Below, piece by piece: positions 16,201 to 24,763 of a stretch of DNA of 64,000 nt. Positions within the stretch are counted from its first letter, which is position 1. The number at the start of each line of letters is the position of its first letter. The notes under the pieces were generated by a model. That model was not told the origin of the DNA, ran no database searches, and was given only the letters and a program-made list of their open reading frames with translations. The DNA is from Thermococcus sp. 4557 (GTDB lineage Archaea > Methanobacteriota_B > Thermococci > Thermococcales > Thermococcaceae), in NCBI RefSeq assembly GCF_000221185.1, contig NC_015865.1, forward strand, positions 1,302,001 to 1,366,000, written 5' to 3'. The position numbers and the translations under genes are program-made.

Positions 16201-18219
16201 TTAAGCCTTTCGATGCTCCGCCTTGGCTTCCTCTTCGGCCTTCCTCTTCAGCTCCTTCTTCCGCTCGAGACGGTACTCCTCAACCAGGCGGAGCATCCGC
16301 TCGACCTCCCTCTCCTCGTCCTCCAGCCTCCACTTCTCCAGGAGCCCATCAATGGCCCTCTCCAGGGTCTCGCGCTCCACAACCGCGAACTCATCGACGC
16401 GCTTGACGTCAAGCTCCTCCGAGGTGAAGAAGGGCACGTGGGCCTCGCGGAGCACCTCAGCCACCGGCTCCGGAACCGGTTTCTCCGTTATGAGGGCCCT
16501 GACGCCCTTCTCGACCAGCTCCTCGGCGATCGCCTTTCCCGCCCCAGCAGGGTTCACCACGAAGAGTATATCCCCCCTCCTGATCCCGACCTCGCGCTCT
16601 ATCCTCTCAAGCTCGCGCCAGCTCAGAACCTCCATAACCTTGAGGGGGACCGCGCTCCCCCGTATCTCCACAACGTTCATGCGCTTTACCTGCACCAGGT
16701 CCCTGCTCAGACGCTCTATGACGGATTTGGCCTCCCTCAGTTGTTTCTCAAGCATCTCTATGCGCTTGACCTTCGCCTCCAGCTCGCGCTCCCTGAGAAC
16801 CTTCCGCCTGATTTCTTCATCGTAATCGACGAGCTTCCGCTCGAGTCTGCCTATAGTCTTCCTCTGCTCGCGGATAATCCCCTTCAGCTCCTGGTTTTCC
16901 CTCTCCAGGAACTCGATCCTCCTCTCAAGCTCGCGGATTCTCCTGAGGTACTGCTCAACGTCCGGGCCCTGCCTCCTGGTCTCCTCCGTATTCTCCTCCG
17001 CCTTCGGCCTCTCGCGGAGCGCCACCCTCTGCATGGCCTCCCCGAGGTTGTAGCCCTGTATAACGAGGGCCTTCACCTCGTCGGATTTCTTTATCAGGCC
17101 GGCCTCACGCAGTCTGGCAGCCACGTGTTCCAGCTTCGGCTTCAACCGGAGGTAGGCCTTGTAGGCGGCGGCCAGAGCATCGCGCTGGTGGTCATCCTCA
17201 ACGGTTATCCCGAGGTCCCTCAGCAGTTCGTTCTTGTCCTGAACGCGGAGGCTCTCCCTGGGAACGAACAGGTTGGCCTTGAAGGAGCGTGCTATCTTCT
17301 CCACGAAGCCCGGGGCGGGGGAGACGTCGGTGGCCACTATGACCGGGTGGCCGACCTCGCTGATGAAGCGGAAGACCTCCCCAACCGGCATGTTTCTCTG
17401 GCTGTGGAGGGCGACTATCCTCCCATTCAGGTCTATGGCCGCTATACCGACCGTTATCCCCGGGTCTATGCCGACTATGATGCTCCTCCTCTCGCGTATC
17501 GCCTCCTCGCCCTTCAGGGGGGCGAAGCCGAGCTCAGCCCTTTCAACCGGCTGAATCCTCACCTCAACGTCCCCGCCGCGCGCGGGCCTTATCAGTCCAG
17601 CCAGCTCCTCTCTGGCCGCGTAGACCCGGAACTCTCCCCTGGCCAGACCGTAGTCCCGCTCCTCCGTTTCGAGGTCGAAGGGTATATCCGCCCTTCTGAG
17701 CCTGTCCTCTATCTCCCTCACCCTATCCCTGACGAGGTTGTGAACGCGCTTTCTGTAGCGGTCCTGGCTCCAGCCCCCCTTGCCGTGGCTCCTTCCCCGG
17801 GTGACCTTGATTATAACCTCGTCCTCGAAGGCGAGAACCTCGTAGCCAACCCCCCTGCTCGCGAGGAGTGCGGAGAGCCTGGCCTCCTCGTAGGGGTCGA
17901 AGCGGTCGCCGGTCCTTATGCCGTGCTCCTTCGCGAGGCTCTGGAGAGAGCGCTGCTCTCCCGGCCTTCCGGTCACCTGAACGAGCTTCGTTCCGGACGG
18001 AAGGGCGCGGAGAAACTTCCTCAGGTCCTCGCCCAGCTCGGTGACGCTGTCAACGGCGACCATCTCCGGCCGCTTCGACTGGATGAACCGAATCAGCCTG
18101 TAGAGTGTGAACTCGCCCTTCCTCTCCAGCCTGCCGTTGAACCAGCTCACCACCGCGAACTTCTTCGGGTTCTCACTTATCACATCAATGCCGAGGATTA
18201 GAATAGGCCTCACCCTCAT
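16201..18219 (-). CDS. DUF460 family protein: two RNase H-like folds plus long coiled coil
   Basis: A 672-aa archaeal protein. The N-terminus ILILGIDVISENPKKFAVVS looks like a first RNase H-like fold. From about residue 245, IVGIDPGITVGIAAIDLNG and later DDHQRDALAAAYKAYLR resemble RuvC/YqgF-type RNase H folds with the acidic residues present. A coiled coil of about 110 residues (roughly 430-540) follows, then a small alpha/beta region (RALITEKPVPEPVAEVLR) and a charged tail. A nuclease or nucleic-acid scaffold role is inference. ATG 18219 has no ribosome site but is about 29 bp from a TATA box (TTTTTAAAT on the minus strand, near 18249), so it is probably leaderless. Confidence 0.85.
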   Translation of the reverse strand: MRVRPILILGIDVISENPKKFAVVSWFNGRLERKGEFTLYRLIRFIQSKRPEMVAVDSVTELGEDLRKFLRALPSGTKLVQVTGRPGEQRSLQSLAKEHGIRTGDRFDPYEEARLSALLASRGVGYEVLAFEDEVIIKVTRGRSHGKGGWSQDRYRKRVHNLVRDRVREIEDRLRRADIPFDLETEERDYGLARGEFRVYAAREELAGLIRPARGGDVEVRIQPVERAELGFAPLKGEEAIRERRSIIVGIDPGITVGIAAIDLNGRIVALHSQRNMPVGEVFRFISEVGHPVIVATDVSPAPGFVEKIARSFKANLFVPRESLRVQDKNELLRDLGITVEDDHQRDALAAAYKAYLRLKPKLEHVAARLREAGLIKKSDEVKALVIQGYNLGEAMQRVALRERPKAEENTEETRRQGPDVEQYLRRIRELERRIEFLERENQELKGIIREQRKTIGRLERKLVDYDEEIRRKVLRERELEAKVKRIEMLEKQLREAKSVIERLSRDLVQVKRMNVVEIRGSAVPLKVMEVLSWRELERIEREVGIRRGDILFVVNPAGAGKAIAEELVEKGVRALITEKPVPEPVAEVLREAHVPFFTSEELDVKRVDEFAVVERETLERAIDGLLEKWRLEDEEREVERMLRLVEEYRLERKKELKRKAEEEAKAEHRKA

Positions 18220-18258
18220 GGGCTTTGTAGGGGGTAGGAAAGAGGATTTAAAAAGGTT

Positions 18259-18861
18259 TCAGACCTCAAGTGAGGTCCTAACGGCGACCTCAAATGCCCG
18301 CGTTATGGTTTCCAGGGCCATAGAGGGCCGCGGTTTTTCCAGGGCCTGCTCGTGGATAAAGGGCACGTGGATGAAGCCAGCCTTTGTTTTCATCCCCGCA
18401 ACGGCTATCGTGTGGAGCGCCGTGAACATGGCGGCGTTGCAGACGTAGGTTCCTGCAGTGTTGGAGACCGCCGCAGGTATGTTCTCCCCCCTGAGGGCAG
18501 CAACGATGGACTTTATCGGTAGGGTCGCAAAGTACGCGGCAGGAGCGCCCTCAAAGACCGGCTCGTCCTCGGGGGCAAAGCCCTCGTTGTCCGGCATCTT
18601 GCTGTCCATCACGTTTATCGCGACCCTTTCAACGGTCACGTTGGGCCGTCCCCCCGCCTGACCCGTCAGGATGACCACGTCGGGGCGCTCCTCCACGATA
18701 AGCCTCGGCAGAATCTCCCTGACGCCCCTGAAGGTCACAGGCAACCTGTGTTTTATCAGCCTCGCCCCGCTTATACTCTCAGGAAGCCGTTCAACCGCCT
18801 CCCACGACGGGTTTATCTCCTCTCCCCCAAAGGGCTCAAAACCGGTTATGAGAACCTTCAC
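18259..18861 (-). CDS. pcp: Pyroglutamyl-peptidase I (pyrrolidone-carboxylate peptidase)
   Basis: Removes N-terminal pyroglutamate from peptides (peptidase family C15, cytoplasmic). The 200-aa protein opens KVLITGFEPFGG. The catalytic Glu lies in VTVERVAINVMD, Cys in TYVCNAAMFTALH and His in FIHVPFIHEQ. GTG 18861 gives the usual family length and has GGTGA 5 nt upstream; an upstream in-frame GTG (18870) is part of that ribosome site. Divergent from the flavoprotein at 18923. Confidence 0.95.
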   Translation of the reverse strand: MKVLITGFEPFGGEEINPSWEAVERLPESISGARLIKHRLPVTFRGVREILPRLIVEERPDVVILTGQAGGRPNVTVERVAINVMDSKMPDNEGFAPEDEPVFEGAPAAYFATLPIKSIVAALRGENIPAAVSNTAGTYVCNAAMFTALHTIAVAGMKTKAGFIHVPFIHEQALEKPRPSMALETITRAFEVAVRTSLEV

Positions 18862-18887
18862 CCCAATCACCGGGAAGGTTAGGTTTT

Positions 18888-18904
18888 TAGGGTTTAAAAA
18901 CTAC
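18888..18904. promoter_or_regulatory. Shared TATA element of divergent pcp and flavoprotein genes
   Basis: GGTTTAAAAAC (18891-18901) has a symmetric TTTAAA core centred about 27 bp before ATG 18923 on the plus strand and about 35 bp before GTG 18861 on the minus strand, so one element may serve both directions. Assigned from position and consensus. Confidence 0.5.
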
Positions 18905-18922
18905 TTCGGACGAGGGGTGAGG

Positions 18923-20035
18923 ATGAAGTACGATGTTCTCATCATTGGTGGCGGGCCCGCGGGCAACTACCTTGCGAACCTGCTCGCCAGGGACTTCAGC
19001 GTTGCCGTAGTCGAGAAGAAGGGTGCGTTTGGAGGTAAAGCCTGCACGGGCATCATCGGGGCGGCGAACTACGAGAGGCTTGGCCTCCCGGAGGAGGCTG
19101 TACTAAACGAGCTCCGCGGTGCGGCCTTCTACTCACGGATCCAGAGCTTTGAGATAGAGAGGAAGACCCCCCAGGCATACCTGGTGGACAGGAAAGCCCT
19201 GGAGAAGAGCCTGGCCGAAAGAGCCGCCCGGAGGGGCGTGGATTACTACATGGCCACGACTTTCAAGGGGTTCAGGAACGGGAAGGCGGTACTCCAGCAC
19301 CTGGGGGAGACCCTCGAAGTTGAGGCAAGCTTCTACGTTGGGGCGGACGGCGTTAACAGCTCCGTTGCCAAAGCCATCGGGGCCAGGACGAACGCGGAGT
19401 TCCTGAGCGGCTATGAGGTGGAGGTCGTTGGGGAGTTCAGAAAGGACTTCGTTGAGGTCTGGGTGAACAAGGACATGAACGAGGATTTCTTCATGTGGGT
19501 TGCGCCGGTGAACGAGGGGCTGGCGAGGGTCGGAACCCTCGGGAGCATCGAGGCCCTCAACCGCTTCCTCAGGGTGAGGATGCTCAAACCAACCTCCATA
19601 GTCGAATTCAAGGCGGGTTCGGTTGGCTTCGGCTGGAGAAAGCCGTGGGTGAGGGGCAACGTGGCACTGCTCGGGGACGCGGCGCTGCAGATAAAGCCGA
19701 CCACCGCTGGGGGAATCGTCTTCGGGATGCTCTGCGCACGCGCCCTCAGGGAAGCCCTGATGGTGGGGAAGCTGGACGAGTACGAGAGGCTCTGCCAGGA
19801 AATACGGAATCAGATAAGCTTCGGAATGCGCTTCAGGAAGATTTTCAGGGGAATGAGCCAGGAGAACATCGAGCGCGTCTTTGAGGTTCTCGGAAGCGCG
19901 GAGGCGAAGGAGGTCATAGAAGGGCAGGCGGACTTTGACGACCACGTGAAGACCGCGAAGGCGATACTCAGGAGGCCGAAACTCCTCGCAAAGCTCATAA
20001 GGATAAGCCCATCGATAGTCCGCTACCTCGTCTGA
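18923..20035 (+). CDS. Geranylgeranyl reductase family FAD-dependent oxidoreductase
   Basis: A 370-aa flavoprotein. YDVLIIGGGPAGNYLANLL is the FAD-binding Rossmann motif, VGADGVNSSVAKAIGA the second nucleotide motif and LLGDAALQIKPTTAGGI the GD motif that contacts the FAD ribityl, all as in archaeal geranylgeranyl/digeranylgeranylglycerophospholipid reductases. Those enzymes saturate isoprenoid chains of membrane lipids; the exact substrate here is not readable. ATG 18923 follows GAGGGGTGAGG. The next gene, an ASCH protein, starts 17 bp later and may be cotranscribed. Confidence 0.87.
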   Translation: MKYDVLIIGGGPAGNYLANLLARDFSVAVVEKKGAFGGKACTGIIGAANYERLGLPEEAVLNELRGAAFYSRIQSFEIERKTPQAYLVDRKALEKSLAERAARRGVDYYMATTFKGFRNGKAVLQHLGETLEVEASFYVGADGVNSSVAKAIGARTNAEFLSGYEVEVVGEFRKDFVEVWVNKDMNEDFFMWVAPVNEGLARVGTLGSIEALNRFLRVRMLKPTSIVEFKAGSVGFGWRKPWVRGNVALLGDAALQIKPTTAGGIVFGMLCARALREALMVGKLDEYERLCQEIRNQISFGMRFRKIFRGMSQENIERVFEVLGSAEAKEVIEGQADFDDHVKTAKAILRRPKLLAKLIRISPSIVRYLV

Positions 20036-20052
20036 GGTCCAGGGGTGATGGT

Positions 20053-20403
20053 ATGGCAACGTGGAGGATGGGTCTGCAGGAGGAGTACCTGAAGGCGATA
20101 GCCGAGGGAAGGAAGAGGATTGAAGGCAGGCTTTACGACGAGAAGAGGCAGGGGATAAAGCCGGGGGACGAGATAATCTTCGAGAACAAGCTGGTGTGCG
20201 TCGTGAAGGACGTGAGGGTTTACTCCTCGTTCAGGGAGATGCTGGAGAAGGAGGGCCTTGAGAACGTCCTCCCTGGAGTGGAGAGCGTCGAGGACGGTGT
20301 TAGGGTGTACCGCCGCTTCTACTCGGAGGAAAAGGAGAGGAAGTACGGGGTGGCGGCGATAGAGGTCGAGCCGGTGGCGTGGGTTGGAGAGCCCTTACAA
20401 TAA
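20053..20403 (+). CDS. ASCH domain protein
   Basis: 116 aa; WRMGLQEEYLKAIAEGRKRI, EGRLYDEKR and IKPGDEIIFENKLVCVVKDV match the PUA-like ASCH fold, and the end AAIEVEPVAW fits its last strand. ASCH proteins are thought to bind RNA or modified nucleosides; some hydrolyse acylated cytidine. GGGGTGA lies 5 nt before the ATG. Function here unproven. Confidence 0.85.
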   Translation: MATWRMGLQEEYLKAIAEGRKRIEGRLYDEKRQGIKPGDEIIFENKLVCVVKDVRVYSSFREMLEKEGLENVLPGVESVEDGVRVYRRFYSEEKERKYGVAAIEVEPVAWVGEPLQ

Positions 20404-20407
20404 GCCA

Positions 20408-20533
20408 CCCAAGACGATCTCTACTCCTCGAACTCCCTTTCAATCTCTCACCGATGGATTGACGTTTGAGGAAATACTTGAAAACTATCCCCCGTTAACA
20501 GAAGAGGACCTGAGGATCCTTCTGAAAAGTTAA
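20408..20533 (+). pseudogene. Truncated DUF433 (VapB-type antitoxin-like) remnant
   Basis: In the gap between the ASCH gene and the M32 peptidase, the plus strand reads LTDGLTFEEILENYPPLTEE (20447-20506) then DLRILLKS and stop TAA at 20531-20533. This is the C-terminal helix-turn-helix half of a DUF433 protein. The N-terminal half and any start codon are missing; upstream codons in this frame do not resemble the family. No PIN-domain toxin partner is visible. It is a decayed fragment, likely of a former toxin-antitoxin pair. Confidence 0.7.
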
Positions 20534-20542
20534 AAAGAGAGG

Positions 20543-22042
20543 TCAGAGGTACCTCTCCTTCACCCACTTTACGAAGTAGTCCGGGTTCAGCTCCTCGCCG
20601 ATGGCCTTCTTCAGGAGTTCCTTCGGCGGGTAGATGCTTCCGTGCCTGTGGATTCTCTCGCGGAGCCAGGCCTTTATCGGCTCGAACTCCGCGTTGGCCA
20701 CCTTCTCCTCGAAGTCCGGGATGTCGCGCTTCATGTGGTAGTATATCTGCGCCGAGAGGAGCGTTCCTATGCTGTAGGTCGGGAAGTAGCCGACCGTACC
20801 GTGCGCCCAGTGGATGTCCTGGAGGATGCCCTCTGCGTAGGTCTTGGGCCTTATGCCGAGGAGGTTCTCCATCTCGTCGTTCCAGAGCTCGGGGAGGTCC
20901 CTGGCTTTAACGCCCTCGTTGAGCATCATGCGCTCGAGTTTGAAGCGGAGGAGTATGTGGAAGTTGTAGGTGACGACATCGGCCTCGGTCCTTATGAAGT
21001 CCGGCCTAACCAGGTTGAAGTACAGGTAAACGTCCTCCGGAGTGTAGTTCGCCATGAAGGGCAGGTTCTCCTTCAGGACCGGGTAGATGAGTCCCGCGAA
21101 CTCCCTTGAGCGGCCGATGATGTTCTCCCAGAAGCGGCTCTGGCTCTCGTGGATTCCAAGGCTGACGCCACCGACTATCGGGCTGAACATGAACCTCTCG
21201 TCCTGCTGGAGCTCGTAGAGTGCATGACCGAACTCGTGGACGGTGCTCAGAATCGTCCTCCTGAAGTCGTAGCCCTCGTAGCGGGTGGTTATTCTAACAT
21301 CGCGGATTCCGAACTCCGTCGTGAACGGGTGAGCCGAGACGTCCAAGCGGGAGCGGACGCCGAGCGGGAAGCCGAACTTCTCGAGGATCCAGCGGTTCAC
21401 CTTCTCCATCTGGGCCTGCTCATAGCGCTCGTTCTCGAGCGGGTGGCTCTGGGGAACCCTGCCCTCCTCCATTATCTTCTCAACGAGCGGTTTCAGCTCC
21501 TTCTCAAGCCTGTCGAACATGCGCTCGACGTCCCTTGTCGTGGTACCCTCCTCGAACATGTCCAGAAGCGCGTCGTAGGGCTCGTTCTCATAGCCGAGGT
21601 AGTCGGCGGCGCGCTTGGCGAGGTCTATAATCCTGTCCAGCCAGGGCTCGAACTTGGAGTAGTCGTCGCTCTTCTTGGCCTCCTCCCAGGCCTTGGTGGC
21701 CTGACTCGTGACCTCGCTCATCTCCCTGAGGAACTCCGGTGGGAAGGAGCGGCTTATCCGTATGTTCCTGTCAAGAACCCTGACGACGCCGCGCTCGTAC
21801 TCGTTGAGGTCCTCCAGGCCTTTGGCCTTCTCAACGAGCTCGACGAAGTCCGGTTTGAGCAGAAACTCCTGGCTGAGAACGGAAAGCTCGCCCTGGGCGA
21901 CGGAGCGCTCGAGGATTCCCTCACCGGGCATGTTGACCTCCATGTCCCATCCGAGGACGCTCTGGGCGTGGCCTATCGCCCATATCCTGCGGTACTTGCC
22001 GAGAATCTCCTTTACAGTCTCGTTCTGGAAGACGCTCTCCAT
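20543..22042 (-). CDS. Carboxypeptidase, M32 family (thermostable carboxypeptidase 1 type)
   Basis: A 499-aa zinc or cobalt metallocarboxypeptidase that trims C-terminal residues of peptides in the cytoplasm. All M32 hallmarks are present: STVHEFGHALYELQ (HExxH), GIHESQSRFWEN (third ligand Glu), IRTEADVVTY and GILQDIHWAHGTVGYFPTYS. The length equals the well-studied Pyrococcus enzyme. ATG 22042 has GGTGA 5 nt upstream, so the in-frame GTG 22051 is rejected. A TATA-like element lies near 22080-22092 on the minus strand. Confidence 0.95.
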   Translation of the reverse strand: MESVFQNETVKEILGKYRRIWAIGHAQSVLGWDMEVNMPGEGILERSVAQGELSVLSQEFLLKPDFVELVEKAKGLEDLNEYERGVVRVLDRNIRISRSFPPEFLREMSEVTSQATKAWEEAKKSDDYSKFEPWLDRIIDLAKRAADYLGYENEPYDALLDMFEEGTTTRDVERMFDRLEKELKPLVEKIMEEGRVPQSHPLENERYEQAQMEKVNRWILEKFGFPLGVRSRLDVSAHPFTTEFGIRDVRITTRYEGYDFRRTILSTVHEFGHALYELQQDERFMFSPIVGGVSLGIHESQSRFWENIIGRSREFAGLIYPVLKENLPFMANYTPEDVYLYFNLVRPDFIRTEADVVTYNFHILLRFKLERMMLNEGVKARDLPELWNDEMENLLGIRPKTYAEGILQDIHWAHGTVGYFPTYSIGTLLSAQIYYHMKRDIPDFEEKVANAEFEPIKAWLRERIHRHGSIYPPKELLKKAIGEELNPDYFVKWVKERYL

Positions 22043-22150
22043 GGCAATCACCCCGTATCACTTTGAAGAATTTTCGGGGGCAGTTCTTTTAATCTTTTCG
22101 ATGTCCATCTAAACGTGCGGGTAGAAACCGATTACTACGACCGGAAACCG

Positions 22151-22195
22151 CTTAAAGGGATGGCCGTAGTCAGTGAAAAAACAAACCCTCGGTGA
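22151..22195 (+). promoter_or_regulatory. Promoter and ribosome site of PfkB kinase gene
   Basis: CTTAAAGG (22151-22158) is TATA-like, about 45 bp before ATG 22201; GGTGA (22191-22195) is 5 nt before that ATG and fixes the start against ATG 22192 and 22195. Confidence 0.5.
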
Positions 22196-22200
22196 TGAAG

Positions 22201-23034
22201 ATGAAGCTCGACCTGGTTGTCCTGGGACACGTTTCCATTGACCACATCATATTCCCCGGAAGGGATGAGATACTCCTGCCCGGCGGAGCGGCCGCTGCCG
22301 TTGCCACCTCCGCGGCCCTGGCCGGCGCTAAAGTCGGTCTCGTCACAAAAGTCGGCGAGGACTTCCCGAGGGAGTGGCTCGAAAAGCTGGCCTCCATCCT
22401 CGACGTGCGGGGTGTCCAGGTGTTGCCGGGAAAGACCATCCACATCTACATGATTTATCACGAGGACGGGAGCGTGGATGCCCCCGTGGAGATGGGCGTC
22501 GCCAAGAGAATGGGCGAGACCCCGATTCCCGAGGAGTACTTAGACTCAAGCGTGTTCCACATCGCACCCATCCCCCCGGAGGAGCAGCTTAAAGCCCTCA
22601 GAAGGCTCGAAGGGAAGAGGATAAGTCTCGACTTTAACCCGACGTACATGGCCGACTACCGGGAGAAAAGGGACCTCATGAGGGAGGTAGTCTCGCGCGC
22701 CGAGGTGGTCTTCCCAAACGAGAGAGAAGCGCTCGTCATGACCCGCGCGGAGAGTGTCGAGGAGGCCGCGGCGGCCCTCCACGAATGGGGCGCCGAAATC
22801 GTGGCAGTAACCAGGGGCGAGAGGGGGGTTCTCATCTACGACGGGGAGTTCAGGGAGTTTCCGGCGCTTCCAATAAATGAAAACGAAATCGTGGACCCCA
22901 CGGGCGCCGGAGACGCCTTTGCCGGCGGTTTTCTGGCCGGCTACGCCAGGGGGAAGCCCCTGGAGACCTGCGTAAAACTCGGACTGGAGCGGGCGAGGGA
23001 GGTTCTGAAGAAAAAGGGGAGCTGGAGCGTCTAA
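22201..23034 (+). CDS. PfkB family carbohydrate/nucleoside kinase
   Basis: 277 aa. LVVLGHVSIDHIIFPGRDE and LLPGGAAAAVATSAALAG form the substrate site, and VDPTGAGDAFAGGFLAGYA is the PfkB signature with the catalytic Asp and anion hole. The family phosphorylates sugars or nucleosides with ATP or, in Thermococcales, often ADP. A Thermococcus member is an ADP-dependent ribose-1-phosphate kinase; I cannot decide between that, ribokinase and nucleoside kinase from sequence alone. The stop overlaps the convergent membrane gene by 4 bp. Confidence 0.87.
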   Translation: MKLDLVVLGHVSIDHIIFPGRDEILLPGGAAAAVATSAALAGAKVGLVTKVGEDFPREWLEKLASILDVRGVQVLPGKTIHIYMIYHEDGSVDAPVEMGVAKRMGETPIPEEYLDSSVFHIAPIPPEEQLKALRRLEGKRISLDFNPTYMADYREKRDLMREVVSRAEVVFPNEREALVMTRAESVEEAAAALHEWGAEIVAVTRGERGVLIYDGEFREFPALPINENEIVDPTGAGDAFAGGFLAGYARGKPLETCVKLGLERAREVLKKKGSWSV

Positions 23035-23453
23035 TCCGTCGCCAGCCTGACGAAGACGTAGAGCACAACCAGCAGGAAAGCGGCCAAAGCGGTGACCTCG
23101 AGCCTCGGCAGGAGGGGCGACAGGGAAAACATCAGCAGGTACGTGGGGAAGGCGAGGGCTATCGCCGCCAGAAGGATGGCGTAGTGCTCCAGCGGCGCCC
23201 GCTCCCTGTCAAGGTGGGCCATCTCTATGACCAGAAGGGCAAGGGCCATAACCGCCAGGCCGTAGAAACCGCCGGTCCGGGTGTAGATTAGGAAGGCCCC
23301 CACGGAGATGAAAAAGAGGGAGCCGATGAAGTACCACTGGATGCCCATGATGGCCAGGGGGAGCAGGAGGAGGGTGCGGCGGTCTATCAGGGCCAGCAGG
23401 AGGAAGAGCGGAACCAGCGGCGCAAGGGAGTAGAGCCTTCTTTTTATCCTCAT
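23031..23453 (-). CDS. Small multi-pass membrane protein, last gene of MoxR/DUF58 cluster
   Basis: 140 aa, almost entirely hydrophobic with four to five helices, a positive start (MRIKRRLYSLAPLVPLF) and no recognised family. Its ATG overlaps the DUF58 stop (ATGA), so it is translated with that gene. A membrane partner of the MoxR/DUF58 system is the natural inference. Confidence 0.75.
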   Translation of the reverse strand: MRIKRRLYSLAPLVPLFLLLALIDRRTLLLLPLAIMGIQWYFIGSLFFISVGAFLIYTRTGGFYGLAVMALALLVIEMAHLDRERAPLEHYAILLAAIALAFPTYLLMFSLSPLLPRLEVTALAAFLLVVLYVFVRLATD

Positions 23454-24754
23454 ACCACAGCCACCTCCGCCACGGCAGCCTTCAGCGGCCTCCTGACGTC
23501 CCAGTCTATTATCCTCCCATAGCCCGCCATCTTCCGCAGTATCGCCTTTCTCCGGAGACTCAGGAGCCTCAGCGCCAGCTCCTCCTCGCGGCTCTTTGGC
23601 TCAACCGCGGTGTATGGGTCGGGGCTTATGACGACGACGTTGTAGCCGAAGGATGACATTATCCTGAGCGCATCCCTGCTCTCCTCGGTGAGGAGCGGGG
23701 AGAAATAAACCAGCTGTGCCCTCGGCGGGAAGTGGGAGCGTATCAGGTGCTCGACCTGGTAGGCTATCATGTTGTTCTTGTCCGGCCTCGCGGTGCTGAG
23801 GAAGTCGATGCACTTGAAGAAGTGCCTCTTGCCGTAGTCCGGGCGGACCCAGAGGGGCACCTCCTCCGCCAGGAGCAGGCCGAAGCTGGTTCCGCTGTTG
23901 AGGGCGTTGAGCATGAGCGAGGCGGCCGCTCGAATGAGGTTGTCGAAGACCAGCTCCCCGGTGTAGGAGGCATCGACTATGAAGATGACGTCCACCTTGC
24001 GCTCGCTCTCGTACTCGTTGGCCATTATCCTGCCGGTCCTGGCGGTGGCCTTCCAGTTGATTATCTTGAGCGGGTCCCCAGGCTGGTACTCCCTGATGGC
24101 GTGGAACTCGACGCCCTCACCGACCCTTGGACTGGGCAGGGAGCCGACGGTTATCTTGGTTCCCCTCGTGGAGTAGGGCGTGGGGACGTCCTCGATTATG
24201 GGAACGCCTATGAGCTCGGTGTAGAGGTCGAACTTCTTCGTGAAGTGGAAGAAGCCAAAGGGGTCGCGGTAGCTCAGCTCGACCCAGTTGAACTCGTGGA
24301 TTCCGCGCTTAACCCTGACGCGGTAGCGGAGCTCCCTCAGCTCGCCTTTCCTCAGGGACAGCACCCACTCGGTTCTCCCGTCCACCAGCTCAAGCCCCTC
24401 GGGAAGGTCCTCCCTGACCTTTAGGCTCGGAATCCTCTCACCGGCCCGTATCCTGAGCACTATCTCGATCTCAGTCCCCTCAAGGAAGCGGTTGTGGGGG
24501 ATAACCCTCTCCAGCTCGACGTCCATCTTGGGCTTGAAGAAGAACACCGCAACGAAGACGAGCCACAGGGCCGGAAGGAGGAGGTAAACCAGCTCCCAGC
24601 GGAGCAGGAGGAAGGCGATGAGGACAAGAAGCCAGAGGGCCAGGAAAAGCTCCTCGGCCTTCTCCGTTGGGACCATTCTCCCCTCTGGCCCGGCGTCCCC
24701 GGCAGGTTCCTTCCCAAGTTCAACGGGTGTTGGGGTTCTTGGAACCGGCTGCAC
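23450..24754 (-). CDS. DUF58 domain protein with vWA-like region
   Basis: 434 aa. Two close membrane helices (about residues 33-70) are followed by an extracellular-looking beta region and then the DUF58 core: GEGVEFHAIREYQPGDPLKI and INWKATARTGRIMANEYESE, then a MIDAS-like VDVIFIVDASYTGELVFDN. DUF58 proteins accompany MoxR ATPases and are thought to act in metal-dependent assembly or envelope stress. GTG 24754 has GAGGTGA just upstream and lies 9 bp from the MoxR stop. Confidence 0.88.
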   Translation of the reverse strand: MQPVPRTPTPVELGKEPAGDAGPEGRMVPTEKAEELFLALWLLVLIAFLLLRWELVYLLLPALWLVFVAVFFFKPKMDVELERVIPHNRFLEGTEIEIVLRIRAGERIPSLKVREDLPEGLELVDGRTEWVLSLRKGELRELRYRVRVKRGIHEFNWVELSYRDPFGFFHFTKKFDLYTELIGVPIIEDVPTPYSTRGTKITVGSLPSPRVGEGVEFHAIREYQPGDPLKIINWKATARTGRIMANEYESERKVDVIFIVDASYTGELVFDNLIRAAASLMLNALNSGTSFGLLLAEEVPLWVRPDYGKRHFFKCIDFLSTARPDKNNMIAYQVEHLIRSHFPPRAQLVYFSPLLTEESRDALRIMSSFGYNVVVISPDPYTAVEPKSREEELALRLLSLRRKAILRKMAGYGRIIDWDVRRPLKAAVAEVAVV

Positions 24755-24763
24755 CGTTTCACC

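Noticed and set aside
16105-18201. Long 698-codon open frame on the plus strand opposite the DUF460 gene
   Set aside because: It is the complement of a GC-rich coding gene, with Leu/Pro/Arg-heavy composition and no ribosome site or conserved motif.
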